Assembly: GCA_024229935.1 (NCBI GenBank)
Contig: JAAERX010000031.1
Coordinates: 18,265-82,264 of the forward strand
Direction: 5' to 3'
Length of the DNA stretch: 64,000 nucleotides
DNA from: Gammaproteobacteria bacterium
GTDB lineage: Bacteria > Pseudomonadota > Gammaproteobacteria > Steroidobacterales > GCA-2729495
Both the position numbers and the translations under genes were made by a program. Shown here piece after piece: positions 48,283 through 56,509 of the stretch (positions within the stretch are counted from its first letter, which is position 1; every line of letters begins with the position of its first letter). The notes below the pieces were generated by a model, which saw only the letters and a list, made by a program, of their open reading frames with translations, was not told the origin of the DNA and made no database searches.

Positions 48283-49676
48283 CAGCCGGGACTTGGCCAG
48301 GTCTGATGATGGTCATCAATCACAAAAACATGCGCATGCCGCATGCCTTCATGATGATGCGGATGATTGTGTGGTTTATCATGATCAACATCATCATGGT
48401 TATGATGATGATGTTGCCCATGCGTGTGCAGATGCCCATGATCAACCGGATCATGTTTATGCTCAATCTCTACCTCATCAGCCCGCGGCCAGACCAAAGC
48501 CGCAAGGCCGGCAAAAACCAAAATAGCGCTACCCATGATTAAAGCTGTTGTTGTAATGCCAAAATAGGCACCCAATTGCCCTGCAATTGGATAAGCAACC
48601 AGCCAGGCAGCATGTGACAACGCAAACTGCGCTGAAAAGTAAGCTGCCCTATCACCTGGTGCTGCAGAACGATTAACCAGCCTTCCTGCCGGAGTCTGTA
48701 CCAAAGACCAACCCAAACCTATACAAAACCAGACAGGCAACATGGAGCTCAAATCGGGTGCTGAACTAATACCAAGTACACCCACCCCCATAACAACTGC
48801 ACCAGTGAGCATGACCAGACGATCCGAAACAGCATTCAAAATCTTGGGAACACTCAAGGCGGCAAGCATGGACCCAAACCCAGCCGCAGCAAATGCCATC
48901 GCCACCTGCGTATCCGCACCTCCCAGGTTTTCCTTGACGTACACCACTGTATTAACAATGACCATAGCGCTGGCACTTGATACTGCAAGATATAAGGTTA
49001 ATAAAGCACGTAGACGCGGCGTTTTCATATAAGCAACCACACCAAAACTGATTTGCGCCCAAATTCCGCCAAGCCGATCCTGTGGTTTTGTTACAGGCAT
49101 ACCTGTTATCAGGATTAATACTGCCGAAATCAGAAATGCTCCTGAGTTGGCCACAAACAAACCCGTATAGCTGAAAAACAACAACGCAATACCAGCAAGC
49201 ATCGGACTTAACAGATTCTCCAGGTCATACGCCAGACGTGAGTAAGACAAAGCCTTGGTGTAATCACATTCATCTGGAAGGATATCGGGAATAGTGGCAG
49301 CAAAGACAGGCTTAAAACCAGCTGAAAACAGGTTAAGCAAAAAGATCAGCGCATAAATCTGCCAGACAGCAGTAACAAAGGGCATTAGCAGTACAACACC
49401 CGCACGAACAATATCCAGGCTGACAAGCAATTCCTTGCGTGGCAAACGGTGTGCAAACCCACCAACAACAGGAGAAAACACGACATAAGCCAGCATCTTA
49501 AAGGCCAGTGCTGTACCCAGAACAATACCTGCATTCTCCTGCGCCAGATCATAGGCAAGTAACGTTAATGCCACTGTTGTCAGCCCGGTACCCGCTAGGG
49601 CAATAACTTGCGCACTGAACAGCTTTCGAAATGCAGCATTCCTTAGTGGGGAAGTAGCAAATATTTGCTCAATCAT
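48279..49676 (-). CDS. MFS exporter with histidine-rich C-terminal tail (NreB-like)
   Basis: The 465-residue protein has about 400 residues of MFS fold (AQVIALAGTGLTTVALTLLA near the start, VVGGFAHRLPRKELLV loop, LVQTPAGRLVNRS). A cytosolic tail of about 60 residues follows, carrying about 21 His and several Asp, including QHHHHNHDD and PHNHPHHHEGMRHAH. NreB of nickel-resistant bacteria is an MFS protein with a similar His-rich C-terminus. Efflux of Ni2+, Co2+ or Zn2+ with the tail as metal buffer or sensor is therefore the leading idea. The tail DNA (48290-48470) is low-complexity. Expression would be expected to follow metal, but no operator is recognisable. Confidence 0.82.
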   Translation of the reverse strand: MIEQIFATSPLRNAAFRKLFSAQVIALAGTGLTTVALTLLAYDLAQENAGIVLGTALAFKMLAYVVFSPVVGGFAHRLPRKELLVSLDIVRAGVVLLMPFVTAVWQIYALIFLLNLFSAGFKPVFAATIPDILPDECDYTKALSYSRLAYDLENLLSPMLAGIALLFFSYTGLFVANSGAFLISAVLILITGMPVTKPQDRLGGIWAQISFGVVAYMKTPRLRALLTLYLAVSSASAMVIVNTVVYVKENLGGADTQVAMAFAAAGFGSMLAALSVPKILNAVSDRLVMLTGAVVMGVGVLGISSAPDLSSMLPVWFCIGLGWSLVQTPAGRLVNRSAAPGDRAAYFSAQFALSHAAWLVAYPIAGQLGAYFGITTTALIMGSAILVFAGLAALVWPRADEVEIEHKHDPVDHGHLHTHGQHHHHNHDDVDHDKPHNHPHHHEGMRHAHVFVIDDHHQTWPSPGC

Positions 49677-49831
49677 TTAAAGCCAACTCCCTGTCAAAGC
49701 TTTTACAACCAGAACTTGAATAATGCACCCAAATCCAGTCTACAGACAAGCAATACATACCACTCTGTGGAGTCGTAAGCCTGAGGTCCCATGCTAAAAT
49801 AACAGGTTAACAAAGAATCATCAGGATGCAC

Positions 49832-51385
49832 ATGCAACAGACCAAAGCCAAATCCGGAAAAGAAGCAGCCACCATTAGCACTGGTGCAGAGTACATAGAA
49901 AGCCTACGTGGCCGTGATATGAATGTGTACCTTTTCGGTGAACGCATCCCCGAACCAGTCGATCATCCATTGATCCAGCCATCTATTAATGCCATTGCAA
50001 AAACCTACGATCTGGCAACCAGCAATCCAGAACTGGCGACAGCTGTTTCACCATTTACCGGCAAACGTATTAATCGATTCCTCCACATTGCTGAAAACCC
50101 AGAAGACCTGGTTATCCAAAACAAAATGCAACGTCGGCTGGGACAGCTAACAGGCACTTGTTTCCAGCGCTGTGTCGGCATGGATGCTCTTAACTCTCTC
50201 TTCTCAGTAACATATGAGATTGATGAACAATACAACAGTAACTATCACGAGCGTCTTAAAGCATTCATAAGCATGACCCAGTCTGCCGGCTCTGTAATCG
50301 GCGGTGCAATGACCGATGTCAAAGGTGACCGCAGCAAGGCTCCTCATGAACAGTCTGACCCTGATATGTATGTGCACATAAACAAGCGCACTGATAAGGG
50401 TGTTTACGTAAGTGGTGCAAAAGCCCACCAGACTGGCTGTGTGAACTCACACTGGATCATCATCATGCCAACCATACGACTGGGTGAGAATGACAAAGAC
50501 TTTGCCATAGTTGGTGCTATCCCGGTTGATGCCAAAGGTATCACCTACATCTATGGCCGCCAGTCATGCGATACCCGCAGCATGGAAGGCAGTGGCCTGG
50601 ATGCAGGTAATGAAAAATTTGCAGGTCAGGAAGCCATGATCGTGCTTGATAATGTATTTATTCCTAATGAATACATCTTCATGAATGGTGAGCATGATTT
50701 TGCAGCCATGCTGGTCGAACGCTTTACCTGTTACCACCGTCGTAGCTATGTCTGCAAATCAGGTGTCGGTGACGTACTTATAGGGGCTTCAGCTACCATT
50801 GCCGAATACAATGGTGCTGAAAAAGCCTCACATATAAGGGATAAGCTGGTTGAGATGACCCATCTTAACGAGACTATCTACAGCACTGGTATTGCCAGCA
50901 GTTACCAGGCAACCCCAACTAAATCAGGCGCTTATATTAATGACGATATGATCGCTAATGTCTGCAAACATCATGTAACCAAAATGCCCTATGAGATTGG
51001 CAGGCTAGCACAGGATCTGGCCGGAGGACTGGTAGTAACCCTACCCTCTGAGCAGGATCTGGGACATCCTGACATTGGCCCCATAATTAAAAAATACCTG
51101 AAAGGCCGGGATGATATTTCGACTGAAGATCGTATACGTATATTGCGTCTGATCGAGAATATGACGCTGGGACGCAACGCAGTTGGTTATCTGACCGAGT
51201 CCATGCATGGTGCAGGCTCACCACAGGCACAACGTATTCAGATAGCCCGACAGATGCAGCTGGATGTAAAAAAACAACTGGCAAAAAACCTTGCCGGTAT
51301 CGAAAAGAATACTGTTGAGGAAATTAGTACAGACCTGGCAAACTACTTTGCCAGAGTATTTCAGCCACCCAGTAATTCAGATTAA
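49832..51385 (+). CDS. 4-hydroxybutyryl-CoA dehydratase-like (AbfD/HpaB superfamily) flavoprotein
   Basis: The start at ATG 49832 has AGGA six bases upstream, giving 517 residues. It resembles AbfD, which uses FAD and a [4Fe-4S] cluster to dehydrate 4-hydroxybutyryl-CoA to crotonyl-CoA and isomerise vinylacetyl-CoA. Cluster ligand candidates are Cys110 and Cys114 (TCFQRCVGMDA), His302 and Cys308 (CYHRRSYVCKSGVGD). The C-terminal RILRLIENMTLGRNAVGYLT and ESMHGAGSPQAQR are AbfD-like. In classical AbfD the His-Cys spacing is seven; here it is six. The substrate may be another hydroxyacyl or an aromatic (HpaB-type) compound. It is followed 55 bp later by the nitrilase-like gene. Confidence 0.8.
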   Translation: MQQTKAKSGKEAATISTGAEYIESLRGRDMNVYLFGERIPEPVDHPLIQPSINAIAKTYDLATSNPELATAVSPFTGKRINRFLHIAENPEDLVIQNKMQRRLGQLTGTCFQRCVGMDALNSLFSVTYEIDEQYNSNYHERLKAFISMTQSAGSVIGGAMTDVKGDRSKAPHEQSDPDMYVHINKRTDKGVYVSGAKAHQTGCVNSHWIIIMPTIRLGENDKDFAIVGAIPVDAKGITYIYGRQSCDTRSMEGSGLDAGNEKFAGQEAMIVLDNVFIPNEYIFMNGEHDFAAMLVERFTCYHRRSYVCKSGVGDVLIGASATIAEYNGAEKASHIRDKLVEMTHLNETIYSTGIASSYQATPTKSGAYINDDMIANVCKHHVTKMPYEIGRLAQDLAGGLVVTLPSEQDLGHPDIGPIIKKYLKGRDDISTEDRIRILRLIENMTLGRNAVGYLTESMHGAGSPQAQRIQIARQMQLDVKKQLAKNLAGIEKNTVEEISTDLANYFARVFQPPSNSD

Positions 51386-51440
51386 CATTTGCATAACCAG
51401 ACACAGCTAAAAGCAGTACTGTAACTAACGAGGATTGGCA

Positions 51441-52487
51441 ATGAGTGACCAGATGGTTAGAGAAGACGGCACCTACCCTGTAGAAGAATTACGGCGAGAT
51501 ATGATTCTGGCCTCTGTCGTACAGACCCGCGTTAATGGTGTTAATGGTGACAACCCTGACCCTGACATACGGCGCAACCTTGATTACATGCTTGAGTGCA
51601 TAGATATCGCACAAAGCAATGGCCCACCAAATGACTTGCTACTGTTTCATGAATTCCCAATATGTGGCTTTAGCAGCTGGACCCGTGAACAACATTACCG
51701 GCTGGCGCTTGAAGTGCCCGGGCCAGAAACAGAAGAAATCACCAAACGCTGTAAAAAATACAACTGCTATGTAGTATTTGGAACCTATGCAAAGGACCCA
51801 GACTGGCCAGACCATATTTTGCATTTAATGGTTATGATTGGTCCCGAAGGCATCGTAGCCAAACACTGGAAGCAGCGTAATGTACGTGGCATGTTTCCAG
51901 GTTCTGAACAGTACACCACCGTTATATATGATGTGCTTGATCAATTTGTAGAAATGTATGGACAAGATGCAGTCATCCCGATTGCACGCACTGATATCGG
52001 TAACATCGCTATGTCAGCCGTACAATTTGAACCTGAATTATTCCGTTGTTTTGCTCTTAAGGGGGCTGAGATTATCTGTCGGGTTGCCACGGGTGGTTTC
52101 GAATACGACGACATGCGCCTGACTTCTTACCACAACAGCTTATATACAATGATATGTAACAACTCAGTGAGTACAGGCACACGTAACCCGGGCTATTTTG
52201 ATGATGAAGCCTATGGTGGCTCCGGACGTTCAGCTATTTTCGGACCACGCGGAGTCGAAATGGAAAAATGCGGCCCTTTTGAAACCAAGCGTATGGTCAT
52301 GATCCCCATTGCACAGTTCAGAGCTAAACACCGCATCCCGGATCTACACCTCAAACTCTATCAACCTGTACTTGACCAGTATCAGGAACGCTACGACCCA
52401 AATAGTTACAGCAAATACCTGCCCAAGGATAAGCGCGACGCATTCAGGCATTTCTCTGAACAAAGCCGCTGGACACATTACTGGTAA
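51441..52487 (+). CDS. Nitrilase/aliphatic-amidase superfamily protein lacking the catalytic cysteine
   Basis: ATG 51441 is preferred (AGGA six bases before); the frame also opens with TTG 51435. The product has 348 residues. The C-N hydrolase fold is recognisable: Glu71 in LLFHEFP, Lys144 in KHWKQRN, and ALKGAEIICRVATGG. The nucleophile region, normally GxxICYDxxFPE, reads GNIAMSAVQFEPELFR (about residues 187-202) with no Cys; the nearest is Cys203, past the motif. It is close in length and pattern to AmiE-type amidases. It is probably inactive as a thiol amidase and may bind a ligand or use other chemistry. It may be part of the AbfD-like enzyme's pathway or a regulatory subunit. Confidence 0.8.
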   Translation: MSDQMVREDGTYPVEELRRDMILASVVQTRVNGVNGDNPDPDIRRNLDYMLECIDIAQSNGPPNDLLLFHEFPICGFSSWTREQHYRLALEVPGPETEEITKRCKKYNCYVVFGTYAKDPDWPDHILHLMVMIGPEGIVAKHWKQRNVRGMFPGSEQYTTVIYDVLDQFVEMYGQDAVIPIARTDIGNIAMSAVQFEPELFRCFALKGAEIICRVATGGFEYDDMRLTSYHNSLYTMICNNSVSTGTRNPGYFDDEAYGGSGRSAIFGPRGVEMEKCGPFETKRMVMIPIAQFRAKHRIPDLHLKLYQPVLDQYQERYDPNSYSKYLPKDKRDAFRHFSEQSRWTHYW

Positions 52488-52553
52488 TCAGCTTTAGCAG
52501 GTGAAAAGCTAGCTGATATTGACATCCAGCGCTTTAAGTCGCATGATTTAATT

Positions 52554-53249
52554 ATGCCTGTAACCCTAGCCCGCAAGTCAACCAAAAGTGTCGCGCGGGA
52601 ACAGATCATCGCCGCTGCGGAACATCTGTTTGCCGAATCAGGCATTGATGCCGTATCACTTAGACAAATTAATGTCGCTGCCGGACAAAAGAATTCCTCT
52701 GCTGCACATTATCATTTTGGCACCAAAGAAACCCTGATCCTGTCCATTTATCAGGTTCGCATGGAGCATGTAAACGAACGCCGCATATTAATGCTTGAAC
52801 ATATTAAGCAAGCAGGCCAGCAAAAAAATGTTCGCACTCTTGTTGAAGCGATTATTCACCCCATCGTTGCAGAAATTGATGAAGAAAAAAATGGCTGCTA
52901 TTACATTCGTTTTATGGCACAAGCTATAGGGCATCCTCAGCTTAATCTGGTTACATTATCAAAACAGGAACACAGCGGTGGCCTGGCACAAACACTCAAG
53001 CTGCTGAGAAAAGCACTTCCCGATATACCTGATCTGATTTTTGGCCAGCGCTTTGGCCTTGCATTTGAACAAATAATACATTCACTGTCTGACCGGGAAA
53101 AATTACGACGCATGCCCAGTAATACTTTTGAAATAGACGCAAATCTATTTGTCAGCAATCTGGTGGACTGTATTTCAGGCGCTATGTCTGTGCCTATTTC
53201 AGAAAGCACTCGTAAGGAGCTAAAGCGTCTTAACAAGAAAACTGACTAG
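52554..53249 (+). CDS. TetR-family transcriptional regulator
   Basis: The 231-residue regulator has an N-terminal TetR helix-turn-helix (REQIIAAAEHLFAESGIDAV, then SLRQINVAAGQKNSSAAHYH and FGTKETLI; about residues 16-63). A variable ligand-binding helical domain (about 70-225) follows. It acts as a cytoplasmic dimer, usually repressing neighbouring genes. It sits between the AbfD/pseudo-amidase pair and the MFS/aldo-keto reductase pair, all on the plus strand, so it likely controls this block in response to the compound handled. No clear palindromic operator was found by eye in the 66-bp gap upstream. Confidence 0.9.
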   Translation: MPVTLARKSTKSVAREQIIAAAEHLFAESGIDAVSLRQINVAAGQKNSSAAHYHFGTKETLILSIYQVRMEHVNERRILMLEHIKQAGQQKNVRTLVEAIIHPIVAEIDEEKNGCYYIRFMAQAIGHPQLNLVTLSKQEHSGGLAQTLKLLRKALPDIPDLIFGQRFGLAFEQIIHSLSDREKLRRMPSNTFEIDANLFVSNLVDCISGAMSVPISESTRKELKRLNKKTD

Positions 53250-53321
53250 ACTACCCATGCCTACAACTACTGCATCTGGTCAACACTTAATGAAACTACA
53301 GTCCAAATCAAGCAAGGATAT

Positions 53322-54629
53322 ATGCAAAAAAATAACACACTGAAGCTCGGGCCACTATGGTTCACACCTGGTGTAACTGGCACCAATCTCAGCACTATGC
53401 TTTTTGCTGCCTTTGGCACAATAGCAATGATGAGCTTCATGAGCTTCATCCAGCCCTATGTACTCACTGAATTACTCCATGTGCCAGAAGCAGAACAGGG
53501 AGCATTAACAGGCAACCTGCATGCATTTCAGGAAACTATCTTTATCCTGCTCGCTGGATTGGTCGGTGCCTTATCTGATCGTCTGGGACGACCACTTATC
53601 TACAGCATGGGATTTATATTTGTAGCTGTAGGTTATGCGGTCTACCCTATGGCCGAAAGCATATTGCAGCTTTATATAATTCGCGGACTATTTGCAGTTG
53701 GCGTTGCCATGACCAGCATTATGCTTAGTGCCTGCCTGGTCGACTATATACAGGAACGTTCAAGGGGCCGCTGGATCGGTACCACCAGTATATTTAATGG
53801 CCTTGGTGTCGTCATTATGGCCGCCCTGTTCACCCGGCTGCCATCTATGTACCAAAATGCTGGGGCAGATAACCTTACAGCCGGCTACTACACTTTCTGG
53901 ACAGTTGCAGCAATATGCCTGGCAATTGGACTAATACTTTACTTAGGTTTATTTCGCGCCCCACACAGCACAAAAAAAAGTGAGCCCCTACTTAAACAAT
54001 TAAGTGAAGGCGTGCGTGCAGGTGCTGAAAACCCCCGACTTGCCATCGCTTATGCAGGTGCATTTATCGGCCGCGGTGATTTTGCAGTGATTGGCACTTT
54101 TTTCTCTTTATGGCTCACCCAGGTGGGCATTGAACAGGGCATGACTACTGCAGAGGCACTTAAGAAAGCCGGTCTGCTATTTGCCTTTATCCAGATATGC
54201 GCCATGATCTGGGCCCCGTGCATGGGCTTCATTGCAGACCGACTGAATCGCCTTACGGCAGTGAGTTTTGGCTTGGCTCTGGCTGGTTTTGGTTACATTG
54301 GAATGAGCCAGGTAGCTGACCCATTTGGCCCAATGCTATACCCGGCTGCCGTACTTTTAGGCATGGGTGAAACCGGCGTCATTGTATCCGTCGGTGCACT
54401 ACTGGGGCAGGAGTCACACTCACCATACCGTGGCTCTATTGTGGGTGTATTTGGACTTCTAGGTGGTCTGGGTATACTCACCACCACTTTTCTTGGCGGG
54501 CAAGTATTTGATGGCATTGGCCGCACCGCCCCCTTCATCATGATGGGGCTAATGAATTTTTTACTGATGGCAGCTGCACTTTATGTGCGAGCGAATAACA
54601 GTAAACCTGAACAACCTGCAGAACTCTAG
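53322..54629 (+). CDS. MFS transporter, third member of the window's recurrent subfamily
   Basis: The 435-residue protein has about twelve membrane segments; AAGGATAT precedes the ATG. It has IQPYVLTELLHVPEAEQGAL, LVGALSDRLGRPLIY, ERSRGRWIGTTSIFNGLGVV, GRGDFAVIGTFFSLWLTQVG and LLGQESHSPYRGSIVGVFGL. These are shared with the transporter at 4823 and, more distantly, 37230. Import or export of the substrate of the AbfD-like locus is likely. It follows the TetR gene by 72 bp and precedes the aldo/keto reductase by 17 bp. Confidence 0.87.
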   Translation: MQKNNTLKLGPLWFTPGVTGTNLSTMLFAAFGTIAMMSFMSFIQPYVLTELLHVPEAEQGALTGNLHAFQETIFILLAGLVGALSDRLGRPLIYSMGFIFVAVGYAVYPMAESILQLYIIRGLFAVGVAMTSIMLSACLVDYIQERSRGRWIGTTSIFNGLGVVIMAALFTRLPSMYQNAGADNLTAGYYTFWTVAAICLAIGLILYLGLFRAPHSTKKSEPLLKQLSEGVRAGAENPRLAIAYAGAFIGRGDFAVIGTFFSLWLTQVGIEQGMTTAEALKKAGLLFAFIQICAMIWAPCMGFIADRLNRLTAVSFGLALAGFGYIGMSQVADPFGPMLYPAAVLLGMGETGVIVSVGALLGQESHSPYRGSIVGVFGLLGGLGILTTTFLGGQVFDGIGRTAPFIMMGLMNFLLMAAALYVRANNSKPEQPAEL

Positions 54630-54646
54630 CACGGAGAATAAAATAA

Positions 54647-55588
54647 ATGAAAACTAAACAACTCGGTAACTCAGATCTAGAGGTATCAGTCGTTGGCCTT
54701 GGCTGTATGATGTTCGGCTCAATGTGTGACGAGGCAACCAGTACCTCAGTAATAATGACTGCACTTGAAGAAGGTGTTAATTTCTTTGATACCGCTGACA
54801 TTTATGGTGCACCTCCAGGCACATCTGAAAAGTATGTAGGCAATGCTCTTGGCACTAAACGTAAAGATATAATACTAACCACAAAATTTGGTGCCCAGGC
54901 GGGAGGACAAGGTGGCAGCGCTGAAGGTGGTGGCACCCGTGATTACATCATGAGTCATGTCGAGGAAAGCCTCAGCAATCTTGGCACAGACTATCTTGAC
55001 CTCTATCAATACCACTTCCCTGATGTCGATACACCTGCTGAGGAAACTCTACGTGCTTTAGAAGACTTGATACAGCAAGGCAAGGTACGTTATATCGGCT
55101 GCTCCAACATGAGCAGCACACAACTTCAGGAAGCGCTGAGCGCTGCTGAAAATGCCGGCACCAGCAAATATGTCTCAGCCCAAAACTGGTACAGTCTGCT
55201 TACCCGAAATATGGTGGATAACTTGCTACCCATTACAGAAAAAGAAAACATTTCCATCATCCCCTACTTCCCACTTGAGAGTGGGCTACTGACTGGAAAA
55301 TACCGCAAGGGGCAGGAGGATCCAGAAGGGTCACGTCTGGCCGCATGGGGCGGCGCATTCAAGACCGATGAAAAAATGGACAAGGTTGAGGCACTGATTA
55401 ATTATGCCGAGTCTATTGGCCATAGCATGCTGGATATTGCAATAGCCGGACTCACCAACAGACCTTATGTTGCAACTGTAATTGCGGGTGTCACCAAACC
55501 CGAACAACTCTGCCAAAATGTTGCAGCTGGAAATGTAGAACTAACTACAGAACAGCTGTCTGAAATTGACAGGATTTGTGCTACTTAA
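54647..55588 (+). CDS. Aldo/keto reductase
   Basis: The 313-residue (alpha/beta)8 protein has the AKR tetrad Asp48, Tyr53 (DTADIYG), Lys80 (TTKFG) and His123 (YQYHFPD). GxSNxS-like IGCSNMSSTQL is also present. It reduces carbonyls with NADPH or oxidises alcohols. It is closest by eye to YajO/Tas-type members, which act on varied aldehydes. It follows the MFS gene in the same direction and ends the block at a strong terminator. The role is probably interconversion of the alcohol/aldehyde moiety of the locus's compound. Confidence 0.9.
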   Translation: MKTKQLGNSDLEVSVVGLGCMMFGSMCDEATSTSVIMTALEEGVNFFDTADIYGAPPGTSEKYVGNALGTKRKDIILTTKFGAQAGGQGGSAEGGGTRDYIMSHVEESLSNLGTDYLDLYQYHFPDVDTPAEETLRALEDLIQQGKVRYIGCSNMSSTQLQEALSAAENAGTSKYVSAQNWYSLLTRNMVDNLLPITEKENISIIPYFPLESGLLTGKYRKGQEDPEGSRLAAWGGAFKTDEKMDKVEALINYAESIGHSMLDIAIAGLTNRPYVATVIAGVTKPEQLCQNVAAGNVELTTEQLSEIDRICAT

Positions 55589-55637
55589 ACCTTTCTTTAA
55601 ATATTAAAACCCAAGTATCCAGAATATAACCATACAA

Positions 55638-55671
55638 AAAAGGCGCTGAAGCATTAGATTCAGCGCCTTTT
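55638..55671. terminator. Bidirectional intrinsic terminator
   Basis: AAAAGGCGCTGAA (55638-55650) and TTCAGCGCCTTTT (55659-55671) form a perfect 13-bp stem with an 8-base loop. T-rich flanks lie on the plus strand after the stem and, from the A run at 55636-55641, on the minus strand. It separates the aldo/keto reductase (plus) from the Skp-like lipoprotein (minus). Confidence 0.93.
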
Positions 55672-55703
55672 AAAAAACTTTCTGGTATACCTACCCGAAG
55701 TAA

Positions 55704-56399
55704 TTATTCGGTAGCAGATACTTCTGCATCATCTATAATTTCTTCCAGCACATCAATCTGCTCTTCTGCTTCTAAGATATCTGCTTCAGCATCTAGAAGC
55801 TCATCTTCAACTGCATCAAGTTCAGCCTGAACCTCAACAACTTCTTCTATCGCTTCTTCAGCCACTTCTTCTGCAGGACGCGCATGCCAGGCAGCAATCA
55901 CTTCATCAGTAATATCTATAGCAGGGTCAAACCAGAACACATAAGCATCAACCGCCATTACAGCGCTGGCCCCCTTACTCTTAGCAATCTTTTCAGCCAG
56001 CGGGCTGATGGCATCACGAAACTCTATAACCAGTTGCTGTTCAACCTGAGCCGCCTGAGCCTGAGCCTGAGTTTGCGCCTCATTTATCTGGGCACGTGCC
56101 TGCATATTTAGCTGCTGCAGAAACTGTGCCTGCTCCGGCGTTGGATTAGCACCTACTTTCTCAACCTCTTCAGTTAGCTGCTGATCCAGTGTTTCCGCAA
56201 ATTGTTGCAACTGGCCGGCCAGCTGATTCCTGATGGCTTCTGCCTCTGAACGAATAGCCTCGTCCTGCCCGGTAGCCTCAGCAATTACGGATATATCCAT
56301 AACGGCGATATCAGCTTTGCCACCAGAAACCTGATCACAACCACTAATAAGAAAAATACTGGCAATCATAGCCAGAACAAAACTAAAGCTTATTTTCAT
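55704..56399 (-). CDS. Skp/OmpH-like lipoprotein with acidic C-terminal tail
   Basis: The start at ATG 56399 (MKISFSFVLA, GGAG eight bases upstream) gives 231 residues; the frame further upstream is not homologous. It has a lipobox LISGC (Cys21), then DIAVMDISVIAEATGQDEA as in Skp strand 1. Long Gln/Ala-rich helices (about residues 40-125) and the strand AVMAVDAYVFWFDPAIDITDE follow. This is the pattern of periplasmic chaperone Skp, but lipid-anchored. The last 60 residues are strongly acidic with heptads (EEVVEVQAELDAVEDELLDA), a feature Skp lacks. It would be outer- or inner-membrane anchored in the periplasm; a chaperone function is an inference. Confidence 0.75.
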   Translation of the reverse strand: MKISFSFVLAMIASIFLISGCDQVSGGKADIAVMDISVIAEATGQDEAIRSEAEAIRNQLAGQLQQFAETLDQQLTEEVEKVGANPTPEQAQFLQQLNMQARAQINEAQTQAQAQAAQVEQQLVIEFRDAISPLAEKIAKSKGASAVMAVDAYVFWFDPAIDITDEVIAAWHARPAEEVAEEAIEEVVEVQAELDAVEDELLDAEADILEAEEQIDVLEEIIDDAEVSATE

Positions 56400-56509
56400 G
56401 CAATTTCTCCACTCACTCATAACATTATGAGCACAAATAATGGTTGGCAGCATACGCGAACCCATCAAGATAAAATAGACCCCCAGTCCCTGCAAAACTA
56501 CAAGGTATG

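Noticed and set aside
48266..48526. Plus-strand frame rich in His over the MFS tail
   Set aside because: It is the antisense of the His-rich repeat codons (ATG and CAT alternate on both strands), so it is a low-complexity shadow.
55638..55671. Possible attachment-site or repeat at the hairpin
   Set aside because: It occurs once and has the layout of an intrinsic terminator, with no mobile genes near.
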